A stretch of 64,000 nt of DNA from Chionoecetes opilio (taxonomy: Eukaryota > Arthropoda > Malacostraca > Decapoda > Majidae): positions 1 to 64,000 of the forward strand of contig JACEEZ010003525.1 in NCBI GenBank assembly GCA_016584305.1. Reading direction: 5' to 3'. The notes beneath the pieces were generated by a model. The model was not told the origin of the DNA, made no database searches, and worked only from the letters and a program-made list of their open reading frames with translations. The position numbers were made by a program, and so were the translations under genes. Shown here one piece after another: positions 1 through 12,269 of this stretch (within the stretch, counting starts at the first letter, position 1; each line of letters begins with the position of its first letter).

Positions 1-530
1 GAGGGGGAAGAGGGGGGGGGAGGGGGGGGGGAGGAGGGGGGGGGAAGAGGGGGGGGGGGGGGGAAAAGGGAGAGAAAAGGGGGAGTGAGAGAGGGGGGGT
101 GGGGGGGGGGAGGGGGGGGGGGGGGGGGGGGTAAAGAGAGAGGAGGGGGGTGAGGAGGAAGAGGGGGTGGAGAGAGGGGAGTGAAGAGGAGGGGGGAAGG
201 AGGTGAGAGAGAGGGGGAGTAAAGGAGAGAGGGGGAGGGAGAGAGAGGGGAGTGGAGAGAGGGGGGGAGTAGAGAGAGAGGGGGGAGTGGAGAGAGGGGA
301 GGAGAGGAGGGGAGTGAGGGGAGAGAGGGATAGGAGAGAGAGAGGGTGGTGAGAGAGAGAGAAGGGAGGAGAGGGGGAGAGAGGGAGGAGGAGAGAGAGA
401 GGGAAAAGTGAGGGGAGAGAGGGAGGAGAGAGAGGGGGAGTGAGAGAGAGAGGGAGTGAGAGAGAGAGGGAGTGAGAGAGAGAGGGAGTGAGAGAGAGAG
501 GGAGTGAGAGAGAGAGAGAGAGAGAGACTG
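1..530. repeat. GA/G-rich polypurine low-complexity tract
   Basis: The + strand is almost entirely G and A, in irregular (GA)n, G-run and GGAG patterns. Open frames here encode only Arg/Glu/Gly runs and are not genes. The very long G runs may be partly base-calling artefacts. Confidence 0.85.
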
Positions 531-2440
531 AATCTGTTTTGTGGGGATTACGTTTGGATCTTAATTATGCGATACAAGTTGAGTTGATTAGCGTGTTGAG
601 AGAGAGAGAGAGAGAATGGGGTAGGGGTGTCTGTGAGGCGGGTACGACAAAATCACCTGTGCCTCTCCTCTCTTCTCTCTCTCTCTCTCTTCTCTCTCCC
701 CTTCCTTCCCCTTCCTCTCTTCTCTCTCTCTCTCTCTCTCTCCAGATTGGTCATAAGTTTTCTTTTTAATTCGTCATAAAATTCGTCCTCTGTCTAATTA
801 TATATTTTTAACCCATCAAAATTAATCCGTTTTTAGGTTTGAGTATTTGGGGATTATTGTTTTATTATTTGAATTAGTAGTATAGTGAGGTTTTTTTATT
901 TTTTATTATTAGTGATTTTATATTTTTTTGTTTTTTATTTGGGGGTTTTTATTTAGAAAAAAAAAAAATGTTAACAGGTTTTTTTTTTTTTTAAGTTTCA
1001 TTTATTGTTTTTTACCCATTAGTTTTGATCACTGAAACATTTGCATAGTTGTCTAATCTAATATTCATTCTTTGTACACCGTTCCTTCATAATTTGTACT
1101 TTTCTGATTCTAATTTATATTTCAAAATCTGTCAGTAATCCTACCTAAACTTTTTTTTCTCACGAATTTACGTTTTTATTCAAATGTTCAAACTTTTTCT
1201 GGTCGTTTATTTTTCGATTTTTTTTTTTAACAGTACGTTTTTTTTTTTTTTTCTTTGTAAGATTTTTCTGGTTCCGATCCCACAACAGGCTTTATCTATT
1301 TTAAATATTTACCGGAGGGGAAAAAAAAGAGTCCTCGGTGGTGGGGGAAGATGAAAAAAGTTTAAATAGAAGGGGGGGAAAGAGAGGAGAAAGGGGGAAA
1401 TAGTTGGAGAGGGAAAAAAGAAAGGAAATATTTGGAAGATGGGGGAGAGGAAATATTTGGAGATAAAGAGACGGAAGCGTGGAAAAAGGAGAAAAAATTT
1501 GGAGATAGAGAAAGAGGATGGAGAGGGAGAGGGGTTTGGAAAAATGGAGAAAGAAAAAGTTGAAAAAAAGAGAGGAAAGAGATGGAGTGGGGGTAAAGAG
1601 AGGAGAAAGAAAGAAAGAAGATGGAGAAAGAGGAAAAAATTTGGAGGTAGAGATAAAGAGTTGAAGATAAGGGAGATAAAGGGGGGAGGGGAAAAAAGAT
1701 TTTGAAGATTGGGGAGAAAAAGTGGCAGGGGAAAGAGTGAAGGGGGCAGGGGGGGGAGTTGAAGATAGGGGAGAGGGAAGGGGAGGGGAAAGAGTTGAAG
1801 TGGGGGGAGCATGGGGGGGGAGGGGGAAAAAGAGTTAGGGGGAATTTAAGTGTAGGAAAAGACCATAAAAAGGCCTGAATATGGCTCCAAAACAGGTGTC
1901 GATCCCCCACCCTCCCTCGCGCCCAAAGCTTTTTGTTACTCCCCCGGACGTCATAAACAAACTCCCTCCCCTCCCTCTACCCCTTCCCCCCCTCCCATTC
2001 CCCCCCCTTTCCCCCCTCATCCCTTCCCACCTCATTTCCCCTCTTCCCTTTCCCCCTCCACTCCCCCCCCCAAAAACCCTTCCCCTCCTTTCCTTTCCCC
2101 CCCCTTCCCTCTTTCCCCCTCCCCCCGAAATGCTGGCTGCTTCCCATAATTCCAGACTCTCTTTAAATTTTTGCTTAAATGCATGATTTTCAAGCAGATT
2201 TTACTTTTTTTTTAAATGGTGTTTTTTTCGCTAAAATTGAATTTTCCATTAATATTTTTATTTTAATTGCAACTTCGAATTTGTATTATTTTATTTTACT
2301 TTTTACTTTTTATTATTAATTTTTTTTTTTTTCGTTCAATTCGTAATTTTTATTAGTTCAAAAAAATTATTTCATCAATAACCCAAACCATTTTTGATTA
2401 ATATTTTACGTTTTTCACCAAATTATACCTTTTTATTAAG
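531..2440. other. Low-complexity presumed hnRNP L intron or upstream sequence
   Basis: Short GA and CT microsatellites (600-770), an AT-rich stretch with long T runs (780-1310), a polypurine block (1310-1860) and a polypyrimidine block (1900-2130). The long frames on both strands of the purine and pyrimidine blocks are compositional. I see no exon with protein-like composition. Confidence 0.6.
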
Positions 2441-2671
2441 GAATATCTGGAAGCATGTCATTGGAATTGGCTGAAATGGGGAAATTCTAATCTGTAACTG
2501 AAAATGATTCCAGTTTCGTGTTTAGCAGCCCGAAAAAATAGTTTTTGCCTAAACCCAAAAATTTCCTAGCAGTTTTTGGGCAGTGAACAAAAAATCTGGA
2601 ACCCCTTTTTTCAGTTCAATGATTAGAAGCCCATTTCAGCCTTTCACAATGACATACTTCCAGATTTTCCT
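2441..2671. mobile_element. Foldback (palindromic) MITE-like element
   Basis: The left arm, starting at 2441 with GAATATCTGGAAG, matches the reverse complement of the right arm ending near 2671 (CTTCCAGATTTTCC). The match continues inward through the GGCTGAAATGGG motif and an AATTCTAAT motif, so almost the whole 231 bp folds on itself around a short loop near 2555. The arms differ by substitutions and small indels, so the copy is not new. It has no coding capacity, and I could not define a convincing target-site duplication. Confidence 0.6.
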
Positions 2672-3890
2672 TTTTAAAAATCAAAAATTTAGACAAATTT
2701 ACTAAAAGCAAAAAAAAAAATATGAAGGCATGTAGATTAATCTTTATCAAACAATGATCAGATTAGATTTAATCCCTTTTTGGGCCCCACTCGGATTGTC
2801 AAAATACTTATAAAAAAACCCAGGAATATATAGCAACCTGTGGGACTTCAATGCCCTCCTATGATCCTGTAAGATGCTTGAAGGAGCGAAGAGGCCCGTG
2901 AAGGATCGAAGGATTTTTATACAAGCGAAGGGTGTTTTTAATTTGTCAAATTTTATCACCAATCCAAAATTATCAGAATTTCATCATTTTTTCATCCAAT
3001 TCCTAATTTATTCCCCTTTTTTATTTTTGGGTAATTTTTAAACGAAAAAAAAAAAGAATTAAACGAAAAAATCTGAAAACCCAGTTTTAATATCATGTTT
3101 TTCATAAATTTCACCTTTTCTCCTCATTTTCTGTCATAAACTCCTCTATATACTTTAAATTTGTTTTTAAGGGGAAAGAGTTAAAAGAGGGAAGGGGAAA
3201 TGTGAAAGGTTTTGTTGCCTGGTTTGTCGGGAGAAAAATTTTCCCTGTTTTTGTCTCCCCCCTTAAAATTAGTTTTGAAAGTGCGTTGAGGGGGCGACTT
3301 GTAGGTGGCAGGCGCCCCGGTGTAGATAATTGCGGGATTTGGCTTTGGGAGGGAAGTGTTAGAGAGAGAGAGAGAGAGAATTTAATATATTGGGTTGTAA
3401 AATTTCGTAACTAGACCACACGCGCACACACACACGAGAGAGAGGAGAGGAAGAGAGGAGAGGGGGAAGGGGAGATCGGAGAGGGGGAGGGGGGAGAGAC
3501 GCACCGTGATTGGGACTTTTGTTCGCCCCAAAGACACTGTGGGACCGGCATTGATTGGGGGTGGGGGGGAAGGGGGCATTGCAGTGGGGGAGGGGGGGGA
3601 AGGGGGGCAGGACAGTGACAGTGTAGTGACCCTGGGCCTGAGAGGGGCGTTTGTCATGGGGTCACCTTGATGGGGGCACTGCAGGATGTAGGGGGAGTGG
3701 GAGGGGTGTTAAGGGTAGCGGAGATATTATGAAGGCGAGAGAGGGAGGAAAGGGAGCTAAGAATTTTGTTGGGGAGATGGAGGGGGAGAGAGAGAGAAGA
3801 GAGAGAGATTGTAAGCAGTGAGTTCCGTGTCGAGAATTATTAGTGTTGATTTGATACACTCTCTTTTTCCCTCCTCTCTCTCTCTTCTTT

Positions 3891-3931
<41 letters not shown>

Positions 3932-4302
3932 CTCTCCTCTCTTCTCTCCTCTCCCCTTTTTTCTAAGTAAGGAAAAAACCACATTTTTTATTCTATTATT
4001 AAAGTATTTATTTTACTATACTACTATAATCGCTTTCTCTTTTAAAATAAGGAAAAAACATGTTATTAATTTTTCACATCACCACCAAACACCAAACTAC
4101 CACCACCACCCCACCACCAAAACAGCACAACCAAATACCCCCACCAAAACTACCACCACCAAACTACTACCCCCACCATACTATTACCCAACCACTACTA
4201 CTACCAGCCCCCCACCACTACATACACTACCTTCTACTACCTTACATACTACAAAAAACCCCCCACACTACTATACTAACGTGCCCCCTTTTTTTCCCCC
4301 AG
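2672..4302. other. Presumed intron with GA/CT and ACC-rich tracts
   Basis: AT-rich sequence, GA runs at 3360-3380 and 3430-3500, a G-rich stretch at 3560-3610, a CT microsatellite at 3860-3960 and an ACC/CCA-rich tract at 4080-4270. The last part (about 4285-4302) is a pyrimidine tract ending in CAG that serves as splice acceptor of the exon at 4303. No other exon is visible. Confidence 0.5.
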
Positions 4303-4400
4303 GACGTGATTCACACCATCTGCCCCGCCGTATGGGAACGTGCTGCGGGCGTGATCTTAAGAAGAATGGAGGCAGGGGCCCTGGTGGAATATCCTTTACG
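4303..4400 (+). pseudogene. Damaged hnRNP L exon encoding first half of RRM2
   Basis: After a CCCCCAG acceptor the + strand reads DVIHTIC, which matches the start of RRM2 in hnRNP L / smooth proteins (typically DVLYTIC followed by a PYG/PCG turn, then IVIF-KNG-QA-VEF). Here the turn, the IVIF-like beta strand, the K-KNG motif and the ALVEF motif are all recognisable, but they fall in different frames separated by single-base insertions or losses (near 4323-4335, 4356-4362 and 4370-4380). No single frame is correct throughout. The 3' boundary is unclear. Because the downstream exons of the same gene are clean, and because homopolymers dominate this part of the window, sequencing or assembly error is at least as likely as true pseudogenisation. 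Confidence 0.6.
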
Positions 4401-4829
4401 CAAGAAGAGAGAGAAGAGAGTGTGGTGAGTGAATGATATAAGGTGGTGACTGAGGGAATGAGATGGTGAGAGTGAAGGGGATTGGAGGGGAGAGGCGAGG
4501 CATCGTGAAGTGAATGAGAGAGGTAAACAGAACGCTTTGGGTTTGGCAGGGATTTATAAGTCTCCTCTTTTCCTCCCCCTCTTCCCCTTTTTTCCTCCTC
4601 GTCCCCTTTTTATCCTTTCATTTGCTCCCCATGTTTTTTTTTTTCTTAAAGGCTATTTTTCTCTCTCTCTCCCCTCTCTCTCTCCGCCCCTCCTCTCCCT
4701 CTTCTCTCTCTCTCTCTCTTCCTCTCTCTCCTTCCTCTCTTTCTCTTTTCTCCTTAAATGATGAGGTGATGACTTTGTGTACATCGATTCTCAGTTTTTA
4801 TGGAGGGGGTTTGTAAATTTTCCTCCTCC
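4401..4829. other. Low-complexity intron
   Basis: Short purine-rich sequence, then a CT-rich microsatellite (4650-4760). No gene-like sequence seen. Confidence 0.5.
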
Positions 4830-5975
4830 CCCCTCCTTTCCCAGTGTCAAGGAAGGGGGGGTATTTTTACCCCATTGAGGTCAAAAAGTGAGGGGGGACA
4901 CTTTCCCCCCCTCCTCCTTCCCAGGTCAAGGGAAGGGGGGGTATTTTTCCAACCCATCCGAGGGCAACGTGAGGGGAGACACTTTCCCCCTCCCCTCTCC
5001 CCTTTTTCAGGTCAAGGAAGGGAGGGTATTTTTCCATCCCCTTCGAGGTCAACGGAGGGGGGAGCAATTTTTTTCCCCCCTCCCTCCTTTCCCCCCTCCT
5101 CCTCCTTCCCCCTCCCCCCCCTTTTCCCCATGTCAAAGGAAGGGGGTATTTTTCCATCCCCCTTCGAGGTCAACAGTGAGGGGAGGGCACTTTCCTCCTC
5201 CTCCTCCCCCTTCCTCAGTGCAAGGAAGGAGGGTATTTTTCCCCCCCTCCGAGGTCAAAGTAGGGGAGACACTTTCCCCTCTTTTCCATCCTCCTCCCTC
5301 CTCCTCCTTCCTCAGTTTCAAGGAAGGGAGGGTTTTTTTCCCCCCATCCGAGGTCAAAAAGTGAGGGGGACATTTTCCCCCCCTCCTCCTCTTTCCTAGT
5401 GCAAGGAAGGGAGGGTATTTTTCCACCCCATCTCGAGGTCAACATGGGGGAGAAAAATTTTCCTCCTCCTCCTCCTCCCTCCCCTCCTCCCCCTTTCCCC
5501 TAGTGTCAAGGAAGGGGAGGGTTTTTTTCCCCCCCATCTCGAGGTCAACAGTGAGGGGGGAAACCTTTTTCCTCCCGTTCCATCCTTCCTTCCCCTTCCC
5601 CCAGTGTCAAGGAAGGGAGGGTATTTTTCACCCCATCCGGGGTCAAAGGAGGGGAGACATTTTCCCCCCCCCTCCCCCCCTCCTCTCCTCCCCTCCTCCT
5701 CTTCCTCCAGGGTAAGGGAAGGAGGGTATTTTTCCACCCCATCTCGAGGTCAACAGTGAGGGGAGACACTTTCCTCCTCCTCCTCCTCCTCCTCCTCCTC
5801 CTCCCCTCTTCCTCAGTGTCAAGGAAGGGAGGGTATTTTTCCACCCCATCTCGAGGTCAACAGTGAGGGGAGACACTTTCCCTCTCCCCCTCCTCCTCTT
5901 CCTTCCTCGTTAAAGGGAAAGGGGGAGGGTTTTTTTTCCATCCATCGAGGTCAACAGTGAGGGAGACATTTTCCT
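4830..5975 (+). repeat. Degenerate ~100-bp tandem minisatellite
   Basis: About eleven head-to-tail units, each with an AAGGAAGGGAGGGTATTTTT core, then CCACCCCATC, TCGAGGTCAAC, AGTGAGGGGAGACACTTTCC and a CTC-rich spacer of variable length. Unit length drifts between roughly 90 and 110 bp, mainly through changes in the CTC spacer and in homopolymers. The frames on both strands that cross it are repeat translations, not genes. Confidence 0.8.
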
Positions 5976-8250
5976 CCTTACCATCCTTCCTTCCTTCATT
6001 AAATTTCCCTTTTTTTTTTCCCCCCCTTTCCCTATTTCCCCCTTTCCCCTTTTTTTTTCTATTTCTTTTTTGCATTTTATATTTTTTGAATCTTGGACTT
6101 CCCCTTTCCCTCTCTCTTCTCTCTTCTCCTTTTCTCCCCTCCCCCTTTCTCTCTCTCCTCCTCTCTCTCTCTCCCTCTCTCTCTATCTCTCCTCTCTTTC
6201 TCTCTCTCTCTGTCTGTATCTGTCTCTCTCTTTCTCTTTCTCTCATGTTTTCCCTTTTCAAACTCACTTTTTCGACTTTTTGCCCAAAGGGGAGCGGGGT
6301 GTGAAGGTATGGGGGTTTCCCCATCCCCCACCCTCCCTTACCTCCCCTCTATCCCCTCGCCTCTTCCCCTCAACCCCCCTCATTTAAAAAGTCCCGTACC
6401 TCCCCTCACTCCCTTTTTCCGGGACTTGGTCCTTAAAAATTCCTTTCACTCTCTTCCTCCAAACCCAAACTCAACCCAAACCTCTGAGTGTCGCCCCCCT
6501 TTCTTCTCTTTTCCCCTCTCCCCTTTTTTTTTTCCTCTCTCTCTCCCCTTCTCCTCTCTCTTTTCTCTCTCCTCTCTCTCTCTCCTCTCCTCTCTCCTCT
6601 CTCTTCCCCTTCTCTCTCTCTCTCTCCACCCATTAAAACACCATCATAAACCAGTTTTAAAAATTTGACGCAGCAATCTTCCTTTTTTTTTTTTTTTTTT
6701 TTAACTTTTTTTTCCCCGGGAATTTTGGGCCTTTTTTCCCCTTTCCCCTCAGCTCACTCTCCCCGCCCTTTTGGGTTATATTTACCCCTTTAACCTTTTA
6801 ACGCTATCCCCCTCCTCCTCCATGCAGTGTCAACAAGGTTTTTGCAATCAATAAAAGTACTTTTAAAGGCACCCCCGGGAGGGGTTTTAAAGCCCCTTTT
6901 GGTTCGCGGGAAGTTTTTGGGGTTGATGGGGAAGGGAAGGGGAAAGGCATTGTTGAGGAGAGAGGAGAACCCCCCCCCCATTTTATTTTTTTTGGAGACC
7001 TTGTTTTTTTTTTCCCCCCTTTTCTTTAAAGCGATTCTCTCTCTCTTTCTTCTCTCCCTCTCTCCCCTCTCTCTCCCCCTCTCTCCTTTTCCCGGGTCCC
7101 TCTTTCTCTTTTCCCCTTTTCCCCCCGGCTCTCTTCCCCTTTTCCTTTTTCCCTCACCCCCTCCCCCCTCCCCCTCCCTTTCCCCCTCCCCCCCCCGGTT
7201 CTCTTTTCTCCCTCCCCTTCTCTCCCCCCCCTTTCTCTCTCTCTCCCCCTCCCCCTCTTCCCTCCCCCCCCCTTAATTAAGAAAAAAGTTGACGCGGGAT
7301 CGCGAAACCCTTTCAAATTTTTTGGCTCCCAATTGCCCTTTTGCTTTAATTTTTTAAAAAGTTTCATGGCGATCGGTCTTTTTTTGTTTTCCTTCATATT
7401 TGTGTATTATCGAGAAAGTGAAGGTGGATGCACGGTCAGTATTTGTTGGGGTGTGGGTGGTATGTGGTGTTTGTTACGGTGATGTTTTTAAATTTAATTG
7501 CTTTATCAGTCAAAAAAAATTTCCTCTTTTTATAACCCCCCTTCCCCCCTTCCTCTTCCTCTTTCCCCCTCCCTCCTCCTCCCCCCCTCCTCCTCCTCCT
7601 CCTCCCCTCCTCCTCTTTTCTTCCTCCTCCCCCCATGTTAATTTGTTTTTACCTCAGGAAGATGTTTAAAAAGCCCTTCCCGGGAAATTTCGCTTGAGAG
7701 AGGAGAGGAGAGAGAGAAAGGTCTTTATTTATGTGTTTTTACAAAGAACCTATATTTTCTGGGACCCTTTTTTTCTCCTTAATTTTTTTTTTTTTCCCCT
7801 CTCTCTCCCCTCTCTCTCTCATCCTCTCCCCTCTCTCTCCCCTCCCTTTTCTTCTCTCTCTCTCCTCTCCCCTCTCTCTCTCTCTCTCCCCTCCTAACTT
7901 TCCTTGCCATTTTATTCTTTTAACTTCTTTTTTAGTCATGTTGTCTTTGGAGGAAATGACTAAATTTTTTCTAAAACCTCTTCCCCCTCTTTAAACCCAA
8001 AAATTTCTTTACCCCTTTGAAAAAGCCTTTTTTTTATGATGAAGAAAAAAATTTTTCCCCTTTTTTGCTATTTACATAACAGTTTAGGGCAATAAAATCA
8101 CTTTTTTTGCTTACTACATAACAGTTTAGTCAATAACAGTCACTTTTTAGCTTCATTACATAACAGTTTAGTCTTTTTTTCCTCATATATTAAAAAAAAA
8201 AACTAACCCGAAATTACCCGAATTACCTGGACAGGACACTTTACCTAATT
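5976..8250. repeat. Pyrimidine-rich low-complexity tract with CT microsatellites
   Basis: Mostly C/T runs on the + strand (CT at 6100-6250, 6490-6640, 7035-7270 and 7800-7890; CTC at 7560-7630) with islands of AT. A short repeat of a CATAACAGTTTAG motif occurs at 8070-8175. Homopolymers are unusually long. No coding feature can be supported. Confidence 0.7.
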
Positions 8251-8542
8251 ACCTGTTGAGTCACTTATCACAATTATCACCTCAAGGCACTACACTTATC
8301 TACTATCTAGTCTACTTTCTTACTCTACTATACTATTACTATACTGTTTACTATCTATCTACTTTTTTTACCTTAATAATGTACATCTTTAAACTGTCAA
8401 TTCATTATTTTACTCCTATCAAATCACTTCCCTATTCTTCACGCAGTGAAGAATAGGGAATCGACTTCATGCAGTCGATCTGTCCCCCTCCACTCACTTC
8501 CCTGTTCTTCCCTTAAAGCAGTCGATCAGTCCCTTAATCCAG

Positions 8543-8790
8543 TACTTACCACTTTTCCAGCCCAAAATACCCCAATTGTGCCTATTTTAGTCCCGTACTC
8601 GCCCTTTTCCAGCCCAAAATACCCCAATTGTGCCTATTTTAGTCCCGTACTCGCCCTTTTCCAGCCCAAAATACCCCAATCTGTCCCTATTTAATCCAGT
8701 ACTCACCCCTTTTCCAGCCCAAAATACCCCAATCTGTCCCTATTTTAGTCCAGTACTCAACATTTTCCTCCAGCCCAAAGTAACCCAATC
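8543..8790 (+). repeat. 52-bp tandem repeat, about five units
   Basis: The motif AGCCCAAAATACCCCAAT recurs at 8559, 8611, 8663 and 8716, with a diverged copy at 8772. The period is 52-53 bp, then 56 bp. The intervening part reads CTATTTTAGTCCCGTACTC with variants. Head-to-tail with no unique spacers. Confidence 0.8.
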
Positions 8791-8984
8791 AGCCAAATCA
8801 AGCCAAGTGTATTATTTCCTTAACTCTCGGCCGCACATTTGACGGGATAGACCCAGCCACCCGGGCGCGCGAGGGGCTGCAGGGCGCCGAAACTACTCCC
8901 CCGGGTGCTGCACTCCAAAGGGTTTTAGTATGCCAAAGGGAGTGTTTGATAAGGGGTGTTGGTGGTGTTTTGTGTTGGAAAGAG

Positions 8985-9225
8985 AGAGTGGCAGACAGAC
9001 AGACAGCGAAACAAAATAGAACAGACATAACAGAACAGACGGACAGACATAACAGAACAGGACAGACAGACAAGACATAACATACAGACAAGACAAACAG
9101 AACAGACAGCCAGACATAACAGACATACAGACAAGACAGACTGACATAACAGAACAGAACAGAGACAAGACATAACAGAACAGACAGACAAGACAGAACA
9201 GAACAGAACAGACAGACAGAGTGAG
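8985..9225 (+). repeat. ACAGAACAGACAGACATA-type minisatellite
   Basis: Irregular permutations of ACAGAC, ACAGAA and ACATA words run across the interval. Frames on the minus strand read as Cys/Val/Leu/Ser-rich repeats and are not genes. Confidence 0.75.
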
Positions 9226-9469
9226 TAAGAGAATGGTCATTGCTTTTGTTTCATGTATTTGCTGTAACTTCTACTTCTTCCGGGACTATTTTTTAGAGGA
9301 ATGAGAGTTAGTTGTTTTTGCTTTTTTTGCCTTTTCTATTTTGCTTTTTTAACATTTTGTTTGGGAGGATAAAAATTGGGTTTGTTTGCACTACATAGTT
9401 AGTAATGTCTACATGGTCCGTGTTGTCTAGCGTTCCATTTACACGTGTGCGACATTTTATAGCGCCAGT

Positions 9470-9502
<33 letters not shown>

Positions 9503-10013
9503 AAGGGAGGGAGAGAGAGAGAGAGAAAAAAAAAAGGGAGAGAGAGAAAAAAAAAGGAGAGAAAAAGGGAGAGAGGGGGGAAGGGGGAGAGGCACCATAA
9601 AATTTTTGTATAACATTTTTCCCTTTTTTTATTACTTGAATATAGATAAGTTCTAAGAAGCAATAGATGATGGTAAAAAATTTTATCGACTATCTAAGCT
9701 CATGTACTATTTTCTAACACTCGGATCCTTTTATAAAATTTGCCACGCCTCTTTATCTTCCTGCTGTTTGTCATAGTATTCATCTGCAACCCTATTATTT
9801 CCTTGTTTTTTCTGTATTCCTCCCTTTCTTAAGATTTTTTCATAGGTATCTTCAAGTTCTTCATCCTTAATTTTCCTTTTTTTTTCTTCAATTTTCCCCT
9901 TTTTCAATTTTAGCTTTTTTATTCATTTTTTTCTTTCAATTTTGCCCTTTTCAATTTCCCTTTTTTTATTCATTTTTTTTTCTTTTTTAATTTTTCCCTT
10001 TTTTTTAATTTAC

Positions 10014-10047
<34 letters not shown>

Positions 10048-10523
10048 AATTTTAACTTTTTTTTTTTTTTAATTTTTCCCCCCCTTTTTCTATTTCCCAT
10101 TTTTTCTATTTCCCCCATTTCAATTTCCCCCTTTATCAATTTCCCCAATTTTCCCCCTTTTTCTAATTTTCTCCTTTTCCTTTTCCTTTTCCTTTTCCTC
10201 GTCCACGATCCTCTTCATTTACTTGGTCCTATTCCTTTTCATTGTCCTCCTCCTCCTCCTCCTCCTCCTGGCTGTGTTGGAGGTAATATGGCAGGGAAGG
10301 AGACCACGCTTATCCCTCCTCAAACCAGGATTATGAGGGGGAAGGGGGGGGGGGGGGGCATGAGTTAGACGGAGGAGGCAAAAGGAAGGAAGGAAGGAAG
10401 GAAAGAAAAATTCATTCCTTACCTTTCGTTACTTTACCTTCTCTCTGCTTCTCTTCCCCTCTCCTTTTTCTTCCTTCTATTATATTTCTTTTCCTCTTCC
10501 TCTTCCTCATCTTTATCATAACG

Positions 10524-10571
<48 letters not shown>

Positions 10572-10575
10572 TCTC

Positions 10576-10635
<60 letters not shown>

Positions 10636-10721
10636 TCTCTCTCTGTTTCTCTTTCCCTCCTTATTCTTCCGTCTATTATATTTCTTTTCCTTCCTCTTCC
10701 TCATCTTTATCATAACGGTTT

Positions 10722-10778
<57 letters not shown>

Positions 10779-10993
10779 CTTCTTCTTATAAACATCCTTC
10801 ATTTTTCTTCCTCTTCCTCATCTTTTTTTCTTTTTTTACTTAACGGGTCTTTCTCTTTCCTGTTTCTGTATTCTTTTATCTTCTTCTTTCTTCTTTCTAT
10901 CTCTCATTCTTCTTTCTCTTTCCTCTCTTCTCTGTCTTCCCTTATGTTCTTTCAATTCCCTTTATTCTAGTCTTTTTGTTCACTTATATCTCC

Positions 10994-11086
<93 letters not shown>

Positions 11087-11095
11087 ACCTTTTCG
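9470..11095. repeat. Chain of simple repeats: GT, GA, T-runs, CT
   Basis: GT then GA (9473-9580); T-rich and TTTTC-rich sequence (9840-10190); CTC (10248-10268); long G run and GGAA repeats (10340-10402); three long CT arrays (10527-10632, 10730-10774, 11000-11085). A segment around the phrase TCTTCCTCATCTTTATCATAACGG is present twice (10500 and 10693), so the CT array and its flank were duplicated. Confidence 0.8.
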
Positions 11096-11240
11096 CAACT
11101 CAAATTTAAATGTCATTAAATGTAAAGTATTCTAACGATGAATAAGCTAGATAAGAGAGAGAGTGACGTAAACATTGTACAGGTTAATTGAAGCGTGATA
11201 GAGCTGGGTTGCTAGTGCCTCTCTGTGTCTCTGTCTCTGT

Positions 11241-11354
11241 CTCACACACACATACACACAACACACACACACAACACACACCACACAACACCACACACAC
11301 ACACACACCCCACACACACACACACACACACACACACAACACACCACACACCAC

Positions 11355-11415
<61 letters not shown>
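11241..11415 (+). repeat. Long CA microsatellite, sense strand of hnRNP L
   Basis: An interrupted then pure (CA)n array of about 175 bp with CCACACC and AACACA interruptions in the first half. It lies in the intron between the damaged RRM2 exon and the exon at 20404, with CA on the transcribed-sense strand. hnRNP L family proteins are known to bind CA repeats, so its orientation may matter. Confidence 0.9.
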
Positions 11416-11417
<2 letters not shown>

Positions 11418-11560
11418 CTCTTCCTCCTCTTTGATATAATTCAACGCTCTCGCGGGCAGGCACACAACTACTATAACATTATCATAACACCATCACCACC
11501 GCCTCCACCGCAGCCATTGTTATCTGAGTTATTTGAGAATTTAATCCCTGTAGACTCCTG

Positions 11561-11604
<44 letters not shown>

Positions 11605-12119
11605 TCAGTGTCTGTTGTAGAGGCACCGTGAATTATTATTACAATCATTATTATTAGAGAGGGAGGGAGAAAATGTCAGTATTTTCGTTTGTGTTTTAGA
11701 AGCACAGTGTATTATTATTATTATTATTATTATTTGGTCAGTAACTTAAAATATAACGTTTTCACCACAAATTTTCGTTAGTTGTCTGGAACTAAGGATT
11801 TGTGTATGTACTATGTCAAAATTATGATAATAATAATAATAATAATTTCATTTTTCACCCTAAGGCATGCGGGAAAACCCCATAATATACATACATGAGG
11901 AAATGAACTGAAGTCAACTGATTCAGGAAATAGAGTAAGGTAGGGAATAAGTTCACAAAACAGTCTTGGATGAGTGTAGCAAGGCAGGGTTTAGTATAGT
12001 TATGATAGTGAGGCAGGATTTAGGTCTGAAGTGTGACTACAATAGAAGGCTTGCACCGAGAAGCTTGGAGAGGATAGGTTTATGGATGAGGATGACGGAT
12101 AGTGCCAAATTTACAGCGG

Positions 12120-12157
<38 letters not shown>

Positions 12158-12220
12158 AAGCGAGTGAGCCAGTGTTGTCATCGTTATGATTTATAATGTG
12201 AGCATACACAAGCTTCCATG

Positions 12221-12269
<49 letters not shown>

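Noticed and set aside
8830..8910. Possible tRNA-like or SINE head on the minus strand (GGTGGCTGGGTCTATCCCGTC)
   Set aside because: B-box resemblance is partial, and no A box or cloverleaf could be drawn.
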